From Aedes albopictus (lineage: Eukaryota > Arthropoda > Insecta > Diptera > Culicidae): a stretch of 64,000 nt of DNA. The stretch is from NCBI RefSeq assembly GCF_035046485.1, contig NC_085138.1, positions 291,692,256-291,756,255 of the forward strand, in the 5' to 3' direction. Both the position numbers and the translations under genes were made by a program. Under the pieces are notes generated by a model. That model made no database searches and was not told the origin of the DNA. It was given only the letters and a program-made list of their open reading frames with translations. Below, in pieces: positions 20,701-29,879 of the stretch (position 1 is the first letter of the stretch; every line of letters begins with the position of its first letter).

Positions 20701-22253
20701 CCTCCGAACCAGCCGAACGTCGTCTGCTCCAACTCTTTCTACATTGTTTCCTGAGTTTCGCCAGATCAGAGTTCCACCAAGGGGTTCCTCTTGTGATCTT
20801 CACAGACCGTAGAGGGCATGCTTCTTCAAAAGCTTCCATGATGAAGGTCGTTGTAGTATCAACGGCATCATCTAAATCACTTGGAGTGTCAATGGATGGT
20901 GAATATCCATGAAATTTGGCTGCAACCAAATCAGTATAAAGATCCCAGTTTGTTGACCGAGGATTCCTGAAACGCAATGTTTGCGAAGTAACATTTAAAT
21001 GTTCAAAAAAGATATAGCGATGGTCAGATAAAGATTCTTCATCTGACACATGCCAATTGGTCAGCTCGTGACTAATTCTGCTAGAGCAAAGCGTTATATC
21101 TAACACTTCCTCTCTAGCAGATACCATGAAGGTTGGGCGGTTGCCTATGTTAAGTAATGCAAGATCTGTACTACTTAAGTACTCCATCAAACTGGAGCCT
21201 CTCAAGTTAATGTCTGAGCTGCCCCAGATGATATGGTGAGCATTAGCATCACTGCCAACAATTAGCGGAAGGCCTTTTGAAGTGCAGTATGCGATGACTT
21301 GTTTGAAAGCATCCGTAGGGGATGGTTCATCATGTGGTAAATACACAGAACAATAGACGTATTTCCTGTTGAGGTTTCCAACAGATACATCAATTGTGAT
21401 AGCACATACATCTCTGGTGGTTAGTTCAGAGATGAGTGTAGCAACGATTGCGTTGTTGACAAGCACACAGGCTCGAGGCATGACACGCGAGTTTGCCATT
21501 TCATGTTTACTGAAAGTGGCAAACACCGGGTTCACAAGGTTTCCTAGATAGAAATTTCCCTTACGAAAGTAAGGTTCTTGTACCAAGGCCACTTGGGCTG
21601 TACCATTTTGCATAAGTCTGCAAAGATTGATCGTTGCTGTTCTTTTATGCTGAAGATTGATCTGAGCTATCCTAACCGTAGCCACTACCCAAACTAGGTA
21701 AGATTAAACTCTTCGCAACAGCAGCACAACAAAGAACAGCAACAATAAAACCAAATCGGTATCGATTGGAAAACGCCAAAGGCGAGGATACACAGAATAC
21801 ACTGTGTAAATCGCATAATGCGAAACCATATAGGTGAAAATTTAAACTAATTAACAACATCTTCATAATCCCGCCCTTATTTAGCCTCAAGTGAGACTAA
21901 AGAAGGGCAGCTGATTGTCTCGGAGAAACACAAGGTCCACTGCACCATTGCTCCGGTTAGCGCAGTAAGGGCTACTTACTGTGGAGGGCGCCCTGGTACT
22001 CCACAGGCTCCGTTAGCGGTTAGGTTTTTATTAGACCCCCCTAGCCATTCATTCCTAGGCACGGTAAGCATAAAGCCGCATCACACCATGAATTAGGGGT
22101 CACCTGTTGGTGGATTCTTACCACCGGAACAGGCGGTCCGTAGTGTTATTCTTAGCCAATTGAGACAATCGCTACCGACACTACACAGCTATCTAGGCTG
22201 ATCGAGAAAAGAAGTTAATATTGATGATCAACTTCATACGGACTCGAACAGCC
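17788..22253 (-). mobile_element. LOA/Lian-type non-LTR retrotransposon, single ORF
   Basis: A 4466-bp element between two identical 557-bp repeats. On the minus strand it has a 568-nt 5' UTR, one 1214-residue ORF and a 253-nt 3' UTR ending ...CTGATACCTGA without a poly-A tail. No gag-like ORF1 is present. The RT plus RNase H arrangement and the endonuclease opening INLQHKRTAT fit the LOA clade, to which mosquito Lian belongs. The intact frame and identical flanks indicate a very recent event. Confidence 0.8.
18041..21685 (-). CDS. LOA-type LINE polyprotein: endonuclease - RT - RNase H
   Basis: 1214 residues. The APE-type endonuclease covers about 5-235 (INLQHKR, VQEPYF, SDANAH near 145, SDHRYIF near 220). 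The RT covers about 440-760: FKSPGADGIYP near 447, KFIPKVG near 494, FLDIEGAFD with D581, GCPQGGVLSP near 636, and FADD with catalytic D671-D672. RNase H covers about 935-1065, with D943, E978, D1004 and D1055 as catalytic candidates. A C-terminal CCHC-like cluster (CDSCESDYGTSYHLICNC) lies near 1157-1174. The first ATG is used; no stop or frameshift is seen. It should mobilise its own RNA and may act on SINEs with a matching tail. Confidence 0.9.
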   Translation of the reverse strand: MATVRIAQINLQHKRTATINLCRLMQNGTAQVALVQEPYFRKGNFYLGNLVNPVFATFSKHEMANSRVMPRACVLVNNAIVATLISELTTRDVCAITIDVSVGNLNRKYVYCSVYLPHDEPSPTDAFKQVIAYCTSKGLPLIVGSDANAHHIIWGSSDINLRGSSLMEYLSSTDLALLNIGNRPTFMVSAREEVLDITLCSSRISHELTNWHVSDEESLSDHRYIFFEHLNVTSQTLRFRNPRSTNWDLYTDLVAAKFHGYSPSIDTPSDLDDAVDTTTTFIMEAFEEACPLRSVKITRGTPWWNSDLAKLRKQCRKSWSRRRSAGSEAFRSARKAYRKALRSAERSGWKNLCTNVSSLSEVSRLNKILAKSKDFRVNELRLPNGDLTSSDEEVLECLFSTHFPGCVDITSSDDPDVFSCSYDSLASARSIVTIESIEWALNSFAPFKSPGADGIYPILLQKGFDYFKHVLKKLLVCSFATGYIPKSWRDITVKFIPKVGRASYEEAKSFRPISLTSFLLKCLERIVDHHIRDVHLANVPLHVNQHAYQSGKSTVTLLHKVVYDIEKAFAQKQSCLGVFLDIEGAFDNVPFDAILEAARSHGISPMISNWIHQMLKNRYLFSTLRLSGIRKLSVCGCPQGGVLSPLLWNLVADTLLRQLNNSGFPTYGFADDYLTLLVGMCISTLFDLMQNALQVVEGWCRQYGLSVNPSKTSSVLFTERRNRNGVRPLRLFDSEIDVTEQVKYVGVILDSKLSWTPHIEFRIKKACMAYGQCRRTFGTTWGLKPKYIKWIYTTVVRPILAYGCLVWWQKGEVRTVQSKLGHLQRMCLMAMSGAFSSTPTAALEVLFDVAPLHIHLKQEALSCTYRLRVLGLLEETPVNRSSTHTSLFPLLVNWDKIVLAPSDLTIACNFPYRTFSTKFPSREEWTSGYLERSISDGIVCYTDGSLLEGRAGAGVYSRELRLYQSYSLGRHCTVFQAEIFALMCGVQTALQQHVMGKVIYFCSDSQAAIKALASANSRSKIVIACRTQIEELNSANAVHLLWVPGHSSIAGNELADELARSGASHDFIGPEPAIPISKCWIKLQIHTWAVTQHRLYWNSLESCRQTKLYSAEPSPRVAKYLTNLSKQNCSMLVKALTGHCRLSYHMANIQQADSFACDSCESDYGTSYHLICNCPVFAQLRFRVFGKHLLSETDFRNLNLQDILLFLTRCGKEL

Positions 22254-22810
22254 GGACTGAACACTGAAATGACTTCTAATATAGGTTCGTCTGCGGGTTC
22301 GCTTTTTAACCTAACTTATATTTGAATCATGAACAGTTTTCTTATAAGTTGTTATGTATTTCAAACTTTAGTCGAACTGAAGCCTCAATATTGCAATAAC
22401 GGTTAAGCACGCTGTAATGATACTTATGTACCTCGTCACCCACTTCATGCAACTACATTAGTGGTCTAATAACACTTAGCGCGCTCGGCATAGTTCCATC
22501 ATGCCGCTCAAAGTGTTGCTACAAATAATGCTTAGTTTGCAAAACCCGGTTATCTGGCTGGTGGGGCATTTGAGCCTAAGCTTCAACTGTTAATGCAATC
22601 AGAGACTACTCAGACTTAGACGTGGGCGATACTATATATGAAGGGTTATCCAAAACGCTCTGGAGAATTCAATAAGCGCATTCTAATAAATCTAGTAAGC
22701 CTAAGATACCATTAACAGGAGGAAAAGGACAAGATAATATAACATAATATGGTTTATGTAATACAAAACAATACAACTGACAACTGATCAAAATGCTCTC
22801 GATGTACGTA
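22254..22810. repeat. 557-bp direct repeat, copy B (5' side of the LOA-type LINE)
   Basis: Copy of 17231-17787. Sequences beyond both outer edges differ ('catatggact' before A, 'agtgacgag' after B). The pair therefore behaves like an exceptionally long target-site duplication or a local duplication with the LINE at its joint. Confidence 0.9.
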
Positions 22811-22877
22811 AGTGACGAGAAATATTGTCAGATTTCTTGAAACGTAAACACCGCGCGGCCGTTGAAATGTTTCAAAA

Positions 22878-23047
22878 AGGGGCTTTGCACAAAAGTTCAC
22901 GCGGTCTATCGTTTTCGAAAGGAACAGCCGCACCATAGGAAACGCCGCAATGTTATTTCCCATAAGCATGAAGTAAACAGGGGGTGAAAATCGCGGTTGT
23001 ACCTTTCGGAAACGATAGGCCGCGTGCACTTTTGTGCAAATCCCTCA
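22878..23047. mobile_element. Palindromic MITE, about 170 bp
   Basis: 'tttgcacaaaagttcacgcgg' on the left matches the complement of 'ccgcgtgcacttttgtgcaaa' on the right. 'tctatcgttttcgaaagg' pairs with 'cctttcggaaacgatag'. A non-coding hairpin. Confidence 0.6.
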
Positions 23048-23086
23048 ATACTTCACAAAACACTCACATACTTGCACAAACGTTCT

Positions 23087-23432
23087 GTATATAGACGAAT
23101 GCACTGCCCGCTGAAAGTTCACTCGGGCAGCGAATTTTGACACCCCAGCGAGGTCGACTCTCAACAACTTCTACCCAGCTGAATATTTGTATAATTTATT
23201 GCAACTAGTTTTCGCAATGAAGTTGCAAAAATATGGACTAGCGCATTAACTATATGCATATGCATCACTTCAAATGAAAATTCATGTAAGAAATCAAAGA
23301 AAAAAAAATATCAGCGCATATTGGTGATGCATCGCTGAGTAGAAGTTGTTGAGAGTCGACCCCGCTGTGCTGTCAGAAATGTTCAGGCTCTGTGAACTCA
23401 ATGTTCATCGGTGCACTCGTGTATAGGAGATA
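23087..23432. mobile_element. Imperfect inverted-repeat MITE, about 345 bp
   Basis: 'ggtcgactctcaacaacttc' near 23151 is inverted at about 23340 ('gaagttgttgagagtcgacc'). Weaker pairing continues out to 'tatatagacgaatgcact' and 'agtgcactcgtgtatagg'... The loop is AT-rich. Confidence 0.55.
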
Positions 23433-23574
23433 CGATGCCACGGTGGTCAGACATCAAACTCGTTTTGAGATTGATTTTGACATTGACAGTGCTTTTTAGT
23501 TTGGTTTTGCCCCAACCAGTGAACATCCAATCATCGAGACAGCCCATCTAACGAGCTCTCAACGAGCGAATCGG

Positions 23575-23715
23575 CACTGTATATATGGTATGGAGAAGAT
23601 GTTCGGAGTCCAAATATGGCGATAAGAATATTCAAGATGGTGAACATAAATCCAAAATGGCGGCTCAAAATTCAAGATAGCGGTTTTTTAAGACTGTAAG
23701 GCTCAAACATCAAAA
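23575..23715. repeat. Single copy of the AAGATGGCGGC-bearing repeat
   Basis: 'tatatggtatggagaagatgttcggagtccaaatatggcg' and two 'aaaatggcggc'/'aagatggtg' motifs match a unit of the 15627-16060 array, 8 kb away. Confidence 0.6.
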
Positions 23716-24254
23716 GCCAGATAAACGATATGATGTCTGCGCGCCATGTTACGGATTTTTGTTAAACGTATGAGTGCGATATTCATCAATATGTCACTTG
23801 AGTTTTGTTAAAATAGGGTTTCGAAGGCATGAGAAAGGCGTCATCACCGCTGGGAAGTTCAAAGTGAATAAGATAAAATAAATTAAAAATAGCTTCATTC
23901 GGTGCGACTCTTCTGGTGGGAGCGATGATGTTGTGCATTGAGTGGCACCAAGTGATGCCGTGTAAGAGGATCGAAATTCACGTCGTTGTTGGAATTTATA
24001 CACCAGTAATTTTAGATCATCTTATGTATATGAATAGTTTAAAAACCTTCATGTTTTGTTGAAATTACTGCTACCATAGTTGACTTGTCACAACAAAAAA
24101 AAATGAATATGTGATTTCTACGATTTCGTTCGCTTCGAATACGACGCAAACGATCAATATACAACACTCTCCACACAATGATTTTCGATAGGTGGTTGAC
24201 TGAGGGATGCAGCGCGGGCGGTAACGCTGCAGCATGGAACCCGACAAAATGTTG

Positions 24255-24510
24255 AACGTTACAAACAGAAAGGGAAACAGCAGACTCGCCTCTTCCGGAA
24301 GAAAAATCGCCGTCTGGAAGAAGTGGAATGCGAACAAATGGAACTGCTGTGCCGTTCACAAGAAACGCATCCAGCAAAGGCTTCGTGCTGCGAGCCGAAA
24401 TGTGCAGGGATGAGCATGGGAGCATTTTGGCACACGCACGTGATGTGATCGAAAGGTCGAAGTAGCACTACGACGAACACCTGAATGGTGCGGGGAGCAG
24501 TGCTCAACAG
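24255..24510 (+). pseudogene. Decayed LINE fragment (RTE-like family of 58.7-61.0 kb)
   Basis: An open plus-strand stretch encodes RLFRKKNRRLEEVECEQMEL. After frameshifts a piece like 'HYDEHLNG' follows. The minus-strand relic at about 60.6-60.85 kb encodes the same layout (FLRKKRHQEE..., YDEHLDG). This is the linker between endonuclease and RT of the same family. The overlapping minus frames at 24039-24516 are shadows. Confidence 0.6.
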
Positions 24511-24519
24511 TGACATGAT

Positions 24520-26930
24520 TTACAAAATTGCAAATATTTTTTGATAGAAGAAAAAGACATCACTATTTTTTTTTTTTTTTTGATAATATCATATTATGTT
24601 GTGTCAGCTTTCGATGATACCTAAAACATTTCTAAAGACAAGGTGGGCCGATCTAAATAAAAGTAAATCATCATAAGTAAGTGAATAATGAGGCACTATT
24701 TTTGTTCTATGACGTTCAATTTACACATACTGTCTGTCATTCTTATGCCTCGTGTTCGAAATATTGGTGCAAGCAACTTCATGCAACGGTTCAATATGAC
24801 GCCTGCACCAGGTGCTAGTTGCAATTTATTTCAATTACTATCTATGCTCATTTTGAGCCAGAGCCTAATGCGATCGCAGGAAAATCAAGCTTCTAACACT
24901 ATTTAGTACATATTGAAAGAATAATTAAAACCAGTCCTTCATGAAGTGGACCAAGTGAAGAGGTGGTGGATCCGAACACTGGCTGCATGTTGCTTAGTTG
25001 TTGTTTACCATGCGTTACTTCGCTTCTCTCGATACTGGTCGCTCATTTTTTTTTACTTAAATCCATTTTTACTGTTCTCCTTTTGCTCATTTGTGGACTA
25101 CGGTAATGAAGCTCAAGTGGACCAGACAGCGTGGGAGTTTTGGCTGACATTATTGCTCAGGTATCAATTACAGCAAAGTTGGAGGTACTTTCGTTCCTAG
25201 TGTGAACGGGGAAAATAGATCATGAATACCTACGTAAATAGAGAAGAGTTTTTCTAGTAACTCTGGCGAATAACTTTCAAAAGATGTGATTTTATGAGCG
25301 TATCTCTAATGCTTTTGGAAAATTGTTGATATTTTCCAAAAAGTTTTTTTAAGGTTTTCATTAACTTGGTTGAGGTCTCCAAGAAAGTGCAGAAAGTATG
25401 AAAACAAAAAAGTCTTTTTATTATTGTTATATGTACTGACTACTGATAATTATATCTAAAATAAACATACTCCATCAATTGTGTTATCTTTTACTGTTTT
25501 TTTTTTTCAAGATCAATATATGTCTTAAGAAACTATTGTTAAAGGTTAAATACCATAACAAACTTACTTTGTCATTTTTGTGAATTATTTGTTTTTTACA
25601 TTTCCAGGAACATCTAAAAGTTCCGGCACAATTTCGTAAACATATAAGCAAATCTGAAGAAAAAAAATGATAAGCGAAATTTATTATTGGGTTTCTGAAG
25701 GAGCATTTTGACGAAATTCTCAGATACGCTGCTGCTACAATCACCAATAGAATGCTACTATCTGATTTATATCTTTATCAAATCAATCTATCTTTTGCCA
25801 GTCATACTTTTCTATTCTTGATATCTAGAAGCTCATGTTACGCTCTACATAGTTCGGCCGTCTGTCACTCCTTTGCCATATGTGGGGTCTAAATTAATAA
25901 CGACTGGTCGACAGCACCACTGACTGCTCGACTTTGTAAAACTCAGTTGTTCATCAATCATTCGTTCGGGGCATATAGGGATTTGAAAACACCTTCCACA
26001 TACCTACTAGGAACTCCTTCCGAGTTCATAATGAAATTTGAGTCGCTTTGTTCGTTTTCCTTTTGAGATGGATCGATCGGATGGCGTCCAGCCAAAGCTT
26101 GTCCAAAACTGAAACCGACTCGACCCACGCTTTCATCAACTCCGTTGTACTGGTGCTAAATATATGGGTGACTTTTTGTTTGCTTTTGTTGCGATACTCC
26201 AAAATTGAGAGCTTACAGCCAGGGTTTGGTTTGGGTTCGAATATCAATCATCTTTTCAAACGTTACTATAGGCTATCGACGAAGTCTATGCTAAAAAATG
26301 ATGCGGAAATAAATGAGCAAATGCTAAACCCTCCTCTTAAGTTATGCCGTTGTTTTCTCAAGTTTTCCGTAAACTAACTTTGTGCCTATTTTTAGGACTT
26401 CCTACTGAATCCCAAAAGTGGGTGAAATCGTCCTCTAGGAGTGAAAATTAGTAAAAGTAAAAACATATTACGAAGGAATTACATGAAAGACAGCAAACAA
26501 CACTTATCTAGATACCACAGAGAAACAGACGTAACACTTAGAACAAATTTAATTAAAAACATCGTCACGAAAACGTAATCGCCCAATGCTAAATGTACGG
26601 TGTTTGGCCGGGCCGCCACTAGATGGCGGTAGTGAGCAAACGTCAAACAGGAGCAAAAACAATACCAGCGCCGTGAGTGACCAATCGACCTACTACTGAA
26701 AATCAACCGTTAAAAAGGGAAGCGATGAGAGTATTACGTCTATTTCTCTGTGTGGATACGTTAAAAGCCATGATGAAATGGGCCTTTAAGGGCTTTAGAT
26801 AAACCTTCCCGATGTTGAGAGACATTAAGCGAGAGGCATTAAGCCACTGCGTCCAACTTTTATGAAAACAAAATTTTACCTGGGAAACGAAAATGTTTTT
26901 TTAGTTTCCATGGTAGAACCACAGACAAAC
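24520..26930. other. Intergenic, no gene recognised
   Basis: AT-rich, with homopolymer tracts near 24566 and 25496. Frames of 60-109 residues (24688, 24946 and 26048 plus; 25484 and 26479 minus) have no domain, splice context or codon signal that I trust. No clear inverted or tandem repeat. Confidence 0.3.
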
Positions 26931-26939
26931 AGACCTAAC

Positions 26940-28271
26940 CAAGGTTGCGACCATTCATTTGAAAAGATTTACTTTCATTTTCTATTATCTCAGTTCAGAA
27001 GCATGCTATCGAAAAACAATGTATGGATGAATTTAACCTTGTAGTTTTATCTGAAAGTTTCCCGAATAACATTAGAGTTGCAAACGTATACCAAAGTCGT
27101 GAGCGAGCTGTGAAGGCAACTCTCCACGAGGTGAATGTAAATTACAGGGGATAGACAAAATGATCGGGACAGGCAAAATTTTCCCTTCTCAAAAAAATTT
27201 CAAATAGCTGTAACTTTTCGATAAGTGCATCAAATATTCTCAAATTTTCACTGTAAGTTGATCAACTATTCGTGTATCAGTGAACAAAATTCGGAAAATG
27301 GCGAACGATTCTGCACGAAGTTATAAAGATTCTAAAAAAAAAGTAAAATTATCCGATAGCCAACTTTGAGCTGTTATATCTCCGGATTTAATGAACCGAA
27401 TGCAATGAAATTTTGACCATTTATGACTTATATAATGAGCTTCGAAAAACTTTTGACATAACTAAAAATTCTTAACACGGAAGAAAATTATAACGATTAG
27501 ATTATTTTTCTAATAAAACACCAAATTTTCTTAAATTTCAACATCGTTTAAAAATTCAAGGTGCTAATTATAGTTCATTTAAATTCCCTCTGATTCTCTT
27601 GAATACAGATATGTTTTGAAAGAAAGTAACAACATAGGCGGCAATTCATTGTAAAAGTAATGGGATGCATATTAAAATAGAACAATTTACTAAAAAATCA
27701 TAAAATTAATGACATCGCTGTAACTTTTTCTCTCGTTAATAACTTCAAGTTGTGTCAAACGTTTTTCAGAGCTCATTATATGAGTCATAAATGGACAAAA
27801 TATCATTGCATTCGGTTCACTGAATCCGGAGATATAACAGCTCAAAGTTGGCTATCGGATAATTCTACCTTTTTCTAAAATGCTTATAACTTCGTGCAGA
27901 ATAGCCCGATCGTTTCCAAATTTTGTCCACTAATACACAACTAGTTGATCAACAGTGAAAATTTTAGAATACTTGATGCACTTATCGAAAAGTTACAGCT
28001 AATTGGACATTTTTTGAAAAGTGGAAATTTTGCCTGTCCCGATCATTTTGTCTATCCCCTGTACATTCACGCTGTGGAATGAGGTGGAAAGTTGCCTTCA
28101 CAGCTCGCTCACGACTTTGGTATGCGTGTGCGACCCCAATGCTATTCGGCAAACTTTCAGATAAAAATAAAAGGTTAAATTCATCCATACATTGTTTTTC
28201 GATAGCATGCTTCTGAACTGAGATAATAGCAAATGAATGTAAATCTTTGCAAATGAATGGTCGCAACCTTG
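26940..28271. mobile_element. 1.33 kb foldback (hAT-like) element with 8-bp target duplication
   Basis: Ends CAAGGTTGCGACCATTCATTTG and its complement. The two halves are inverted copies for about 600 bp each ('gaagcatgctatcgaaaaac', 'ggggatagacaaaatgatcg', 'ctccggatttaatgaaccg' each recur inverted). The 8-bp GACCTAAC occurs at 26932-26939 and 28272-28279. Length of duplication and CAAGG ends suit hAT. No transposase frame. Confidence 0.85.
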
Positions 28272-28617
28272 GACCTAACACCCAGAACAATGTTCGTGAA
28301 AATCCATCGCCCAGCTTACCTACCATCACCTGGTGGAAATGTTTCCGAAACACTGCGTTGTGCAATATCGTCAACAGAAGGCGCTAGTGTGAAACGTCAA
28401 ACACAAAGAAAAACGCCTCGGGTTGTGAAGTCACAACTATGGAGATTTATAATCGTTAAAAGCGTGGTCGATGGAAATTTTGCAAGTGCTACGTTCATTT
28501 GTCTGTGGTAAAACAATGGACTAAATCGACCATTAGACGGAAACAGTGGCATAGCTAGGAATTAGGGGGCCCGGTGCGGAACCATATTCGTGTACCTCCA
28601 TAAAAATGACAAATGTA

Positions 28618-29846
28618 GGGGAGACTGAGGAGACTTGATCCCTGGGGAGACTTGTTCCCCCATATTTTCTCAGAATCAAAAACAGTTTTTTTCTAGCATA
28701 TTTTTTCCAAAACAACATCTTGACAGACGACAATGTTTTGGTTACAATTGATTTTGATTGTGCATTGCATTATTTTTTAGCATTTTGTTTTCAGTCCTTC
28801 AGAAAAATTTTAGGCGATTCCGAAAAAACTCAATAACTTTGTAAAAATTGAACCAAATCGTGTCAAAATTTTACAGCACATAGTGTATTATGCCTCTCAA
28901 GAAAAATGGCGATAATCTGCCTCTGGCTTCCAATATTAGCGCGACAGTCACTAATCATAACAGCGTCACCAGATTTAAACGTATATAATTCCATTCTATG
29001 GGGTTTGACAGCAAGAACACTCATTCCACTGAGCCACTCTTTCCGTTCATCACAAATACATTTAAAAACATCTGTCACTTCGCGAAACCCACGTGCTTTT
29101 GTTTTTGACGGGAACACTTTCTTTTGTTTTGCCTTGCGACTGTCATGCGGCGGTATGCCTTGCGAGCGTACGACCACCGCAGGACTCTAATAAAAGATAA
29201 GCGCGACAATAAGTAAAATACTATCAAACGTATTTATTCAAACAAAGCTGTTATATTATTATTTTAATTATTGCAGCTTGGCATATACAACAGTGACATA
29301 GGGAGACTTGATCCCTCGAGGATTACACACACATTATACATGTGAAAATAAAATTCTATTTGGAAGCCTCTACTTTCTCGAAATTCTAGTATATTCAATG
29401 ATAAAACGTGTCAGATAATTATTATTTTATTACACACCATCAAAAGAGGGATCAAGTCTCCCCATTTTCAAAATACAGCATAACGTTAACAATTTAAGGA
29501 AATCTTTTAATTTCAAATTCACCATATTCATCAAAAATACAAGAAAACTTGAAATGAAAATGAATAGGAAGCTTCTGGAGTTATTTTCCCTTTAAATTAA
29601 CCATGTGCTCAAAAGGGGATCAATTGTGGCCCATTTTTGAAAAATACATCATAAGACATGCCTGCATAAAAACACAGTTTTGAAAACTTTAACAATAATA
29701 ATTTAAAGTCCTTCTGTTGTGCATAAACTTGCAAGTTGCAATAGATGTTTACCTTCCATTCTGTACGAAAAACGGATCAAGTTTTGTGTTTTTCTTGAAG
29801 TTACAGGCAAATTAAGAAAAAGGGATCAAGTCTCCCCAGTCTCCCC
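28618..29846. mobile_element. TIR element with GGGGAGACTG ends, TA target duplication
   Basis: The ends GGGGAGACTGAGGAGACTTG and the complement of GGGGAGACTGGGGAGACTTG form inverted repeats of about 29 bp and are flanked by TA on both sides (Tc1/mariner-like). The motif GGGATCAAGTCTCCC recurs inside, near 29302 (inverted) and 29446, with weaker copies near 29617 and 29772. One minus-strand frame with higher GC lies inside. Confidence 0.75.
28863..29177 (-). CDS. Unrecognised 104-residue frame inside the TIR element
   Basis: Richer in GC than the rest of the element, with a basic start (RKAKQKKVFPSKTKARGF) and a C-terminal part containing FKSGDAVMISDCRANIG. I recognise no family. An acceptor-like 'cttttattag' sits just upstream on the minus strand near 29190, so it could be a terminal exon. 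It may be a transposase remnant or a captured host exon. Confidence 0.3.
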   Translation of the reverse strand: MVVRSQGIPPHDSRKAKQKKVFPSKTKARGFREVTDVFKCICDERKEWLSGMSVLAVKPHRMELYTFKSGDAVMISDCRANIGSQRQIIAIFLERHNTLCAVKF

Positions 29847-29879
29847 TACATATTTCACGATGTTAAATCTATATATTTA

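Noticed and set aside
18784..21551. Plus-strand frames over the LOA-type LINE
   Set aside because: Antisense shadows of the intact polyprotein.
17231..22810. Reading the 557-bp repeats as LTRs
   Set aside because: No TG...CA ends, no primer-binding site or polypurine tract, and the enclosed element is a non-LTR LINE with UTRs of its own.
26048..26377. 109-residue plus frame with a hydrophobic stretch
   Set aside because: AT-rich intergenic DNA; the hydrophobic run is what random AT-rich codons give, and there is no homology signal.
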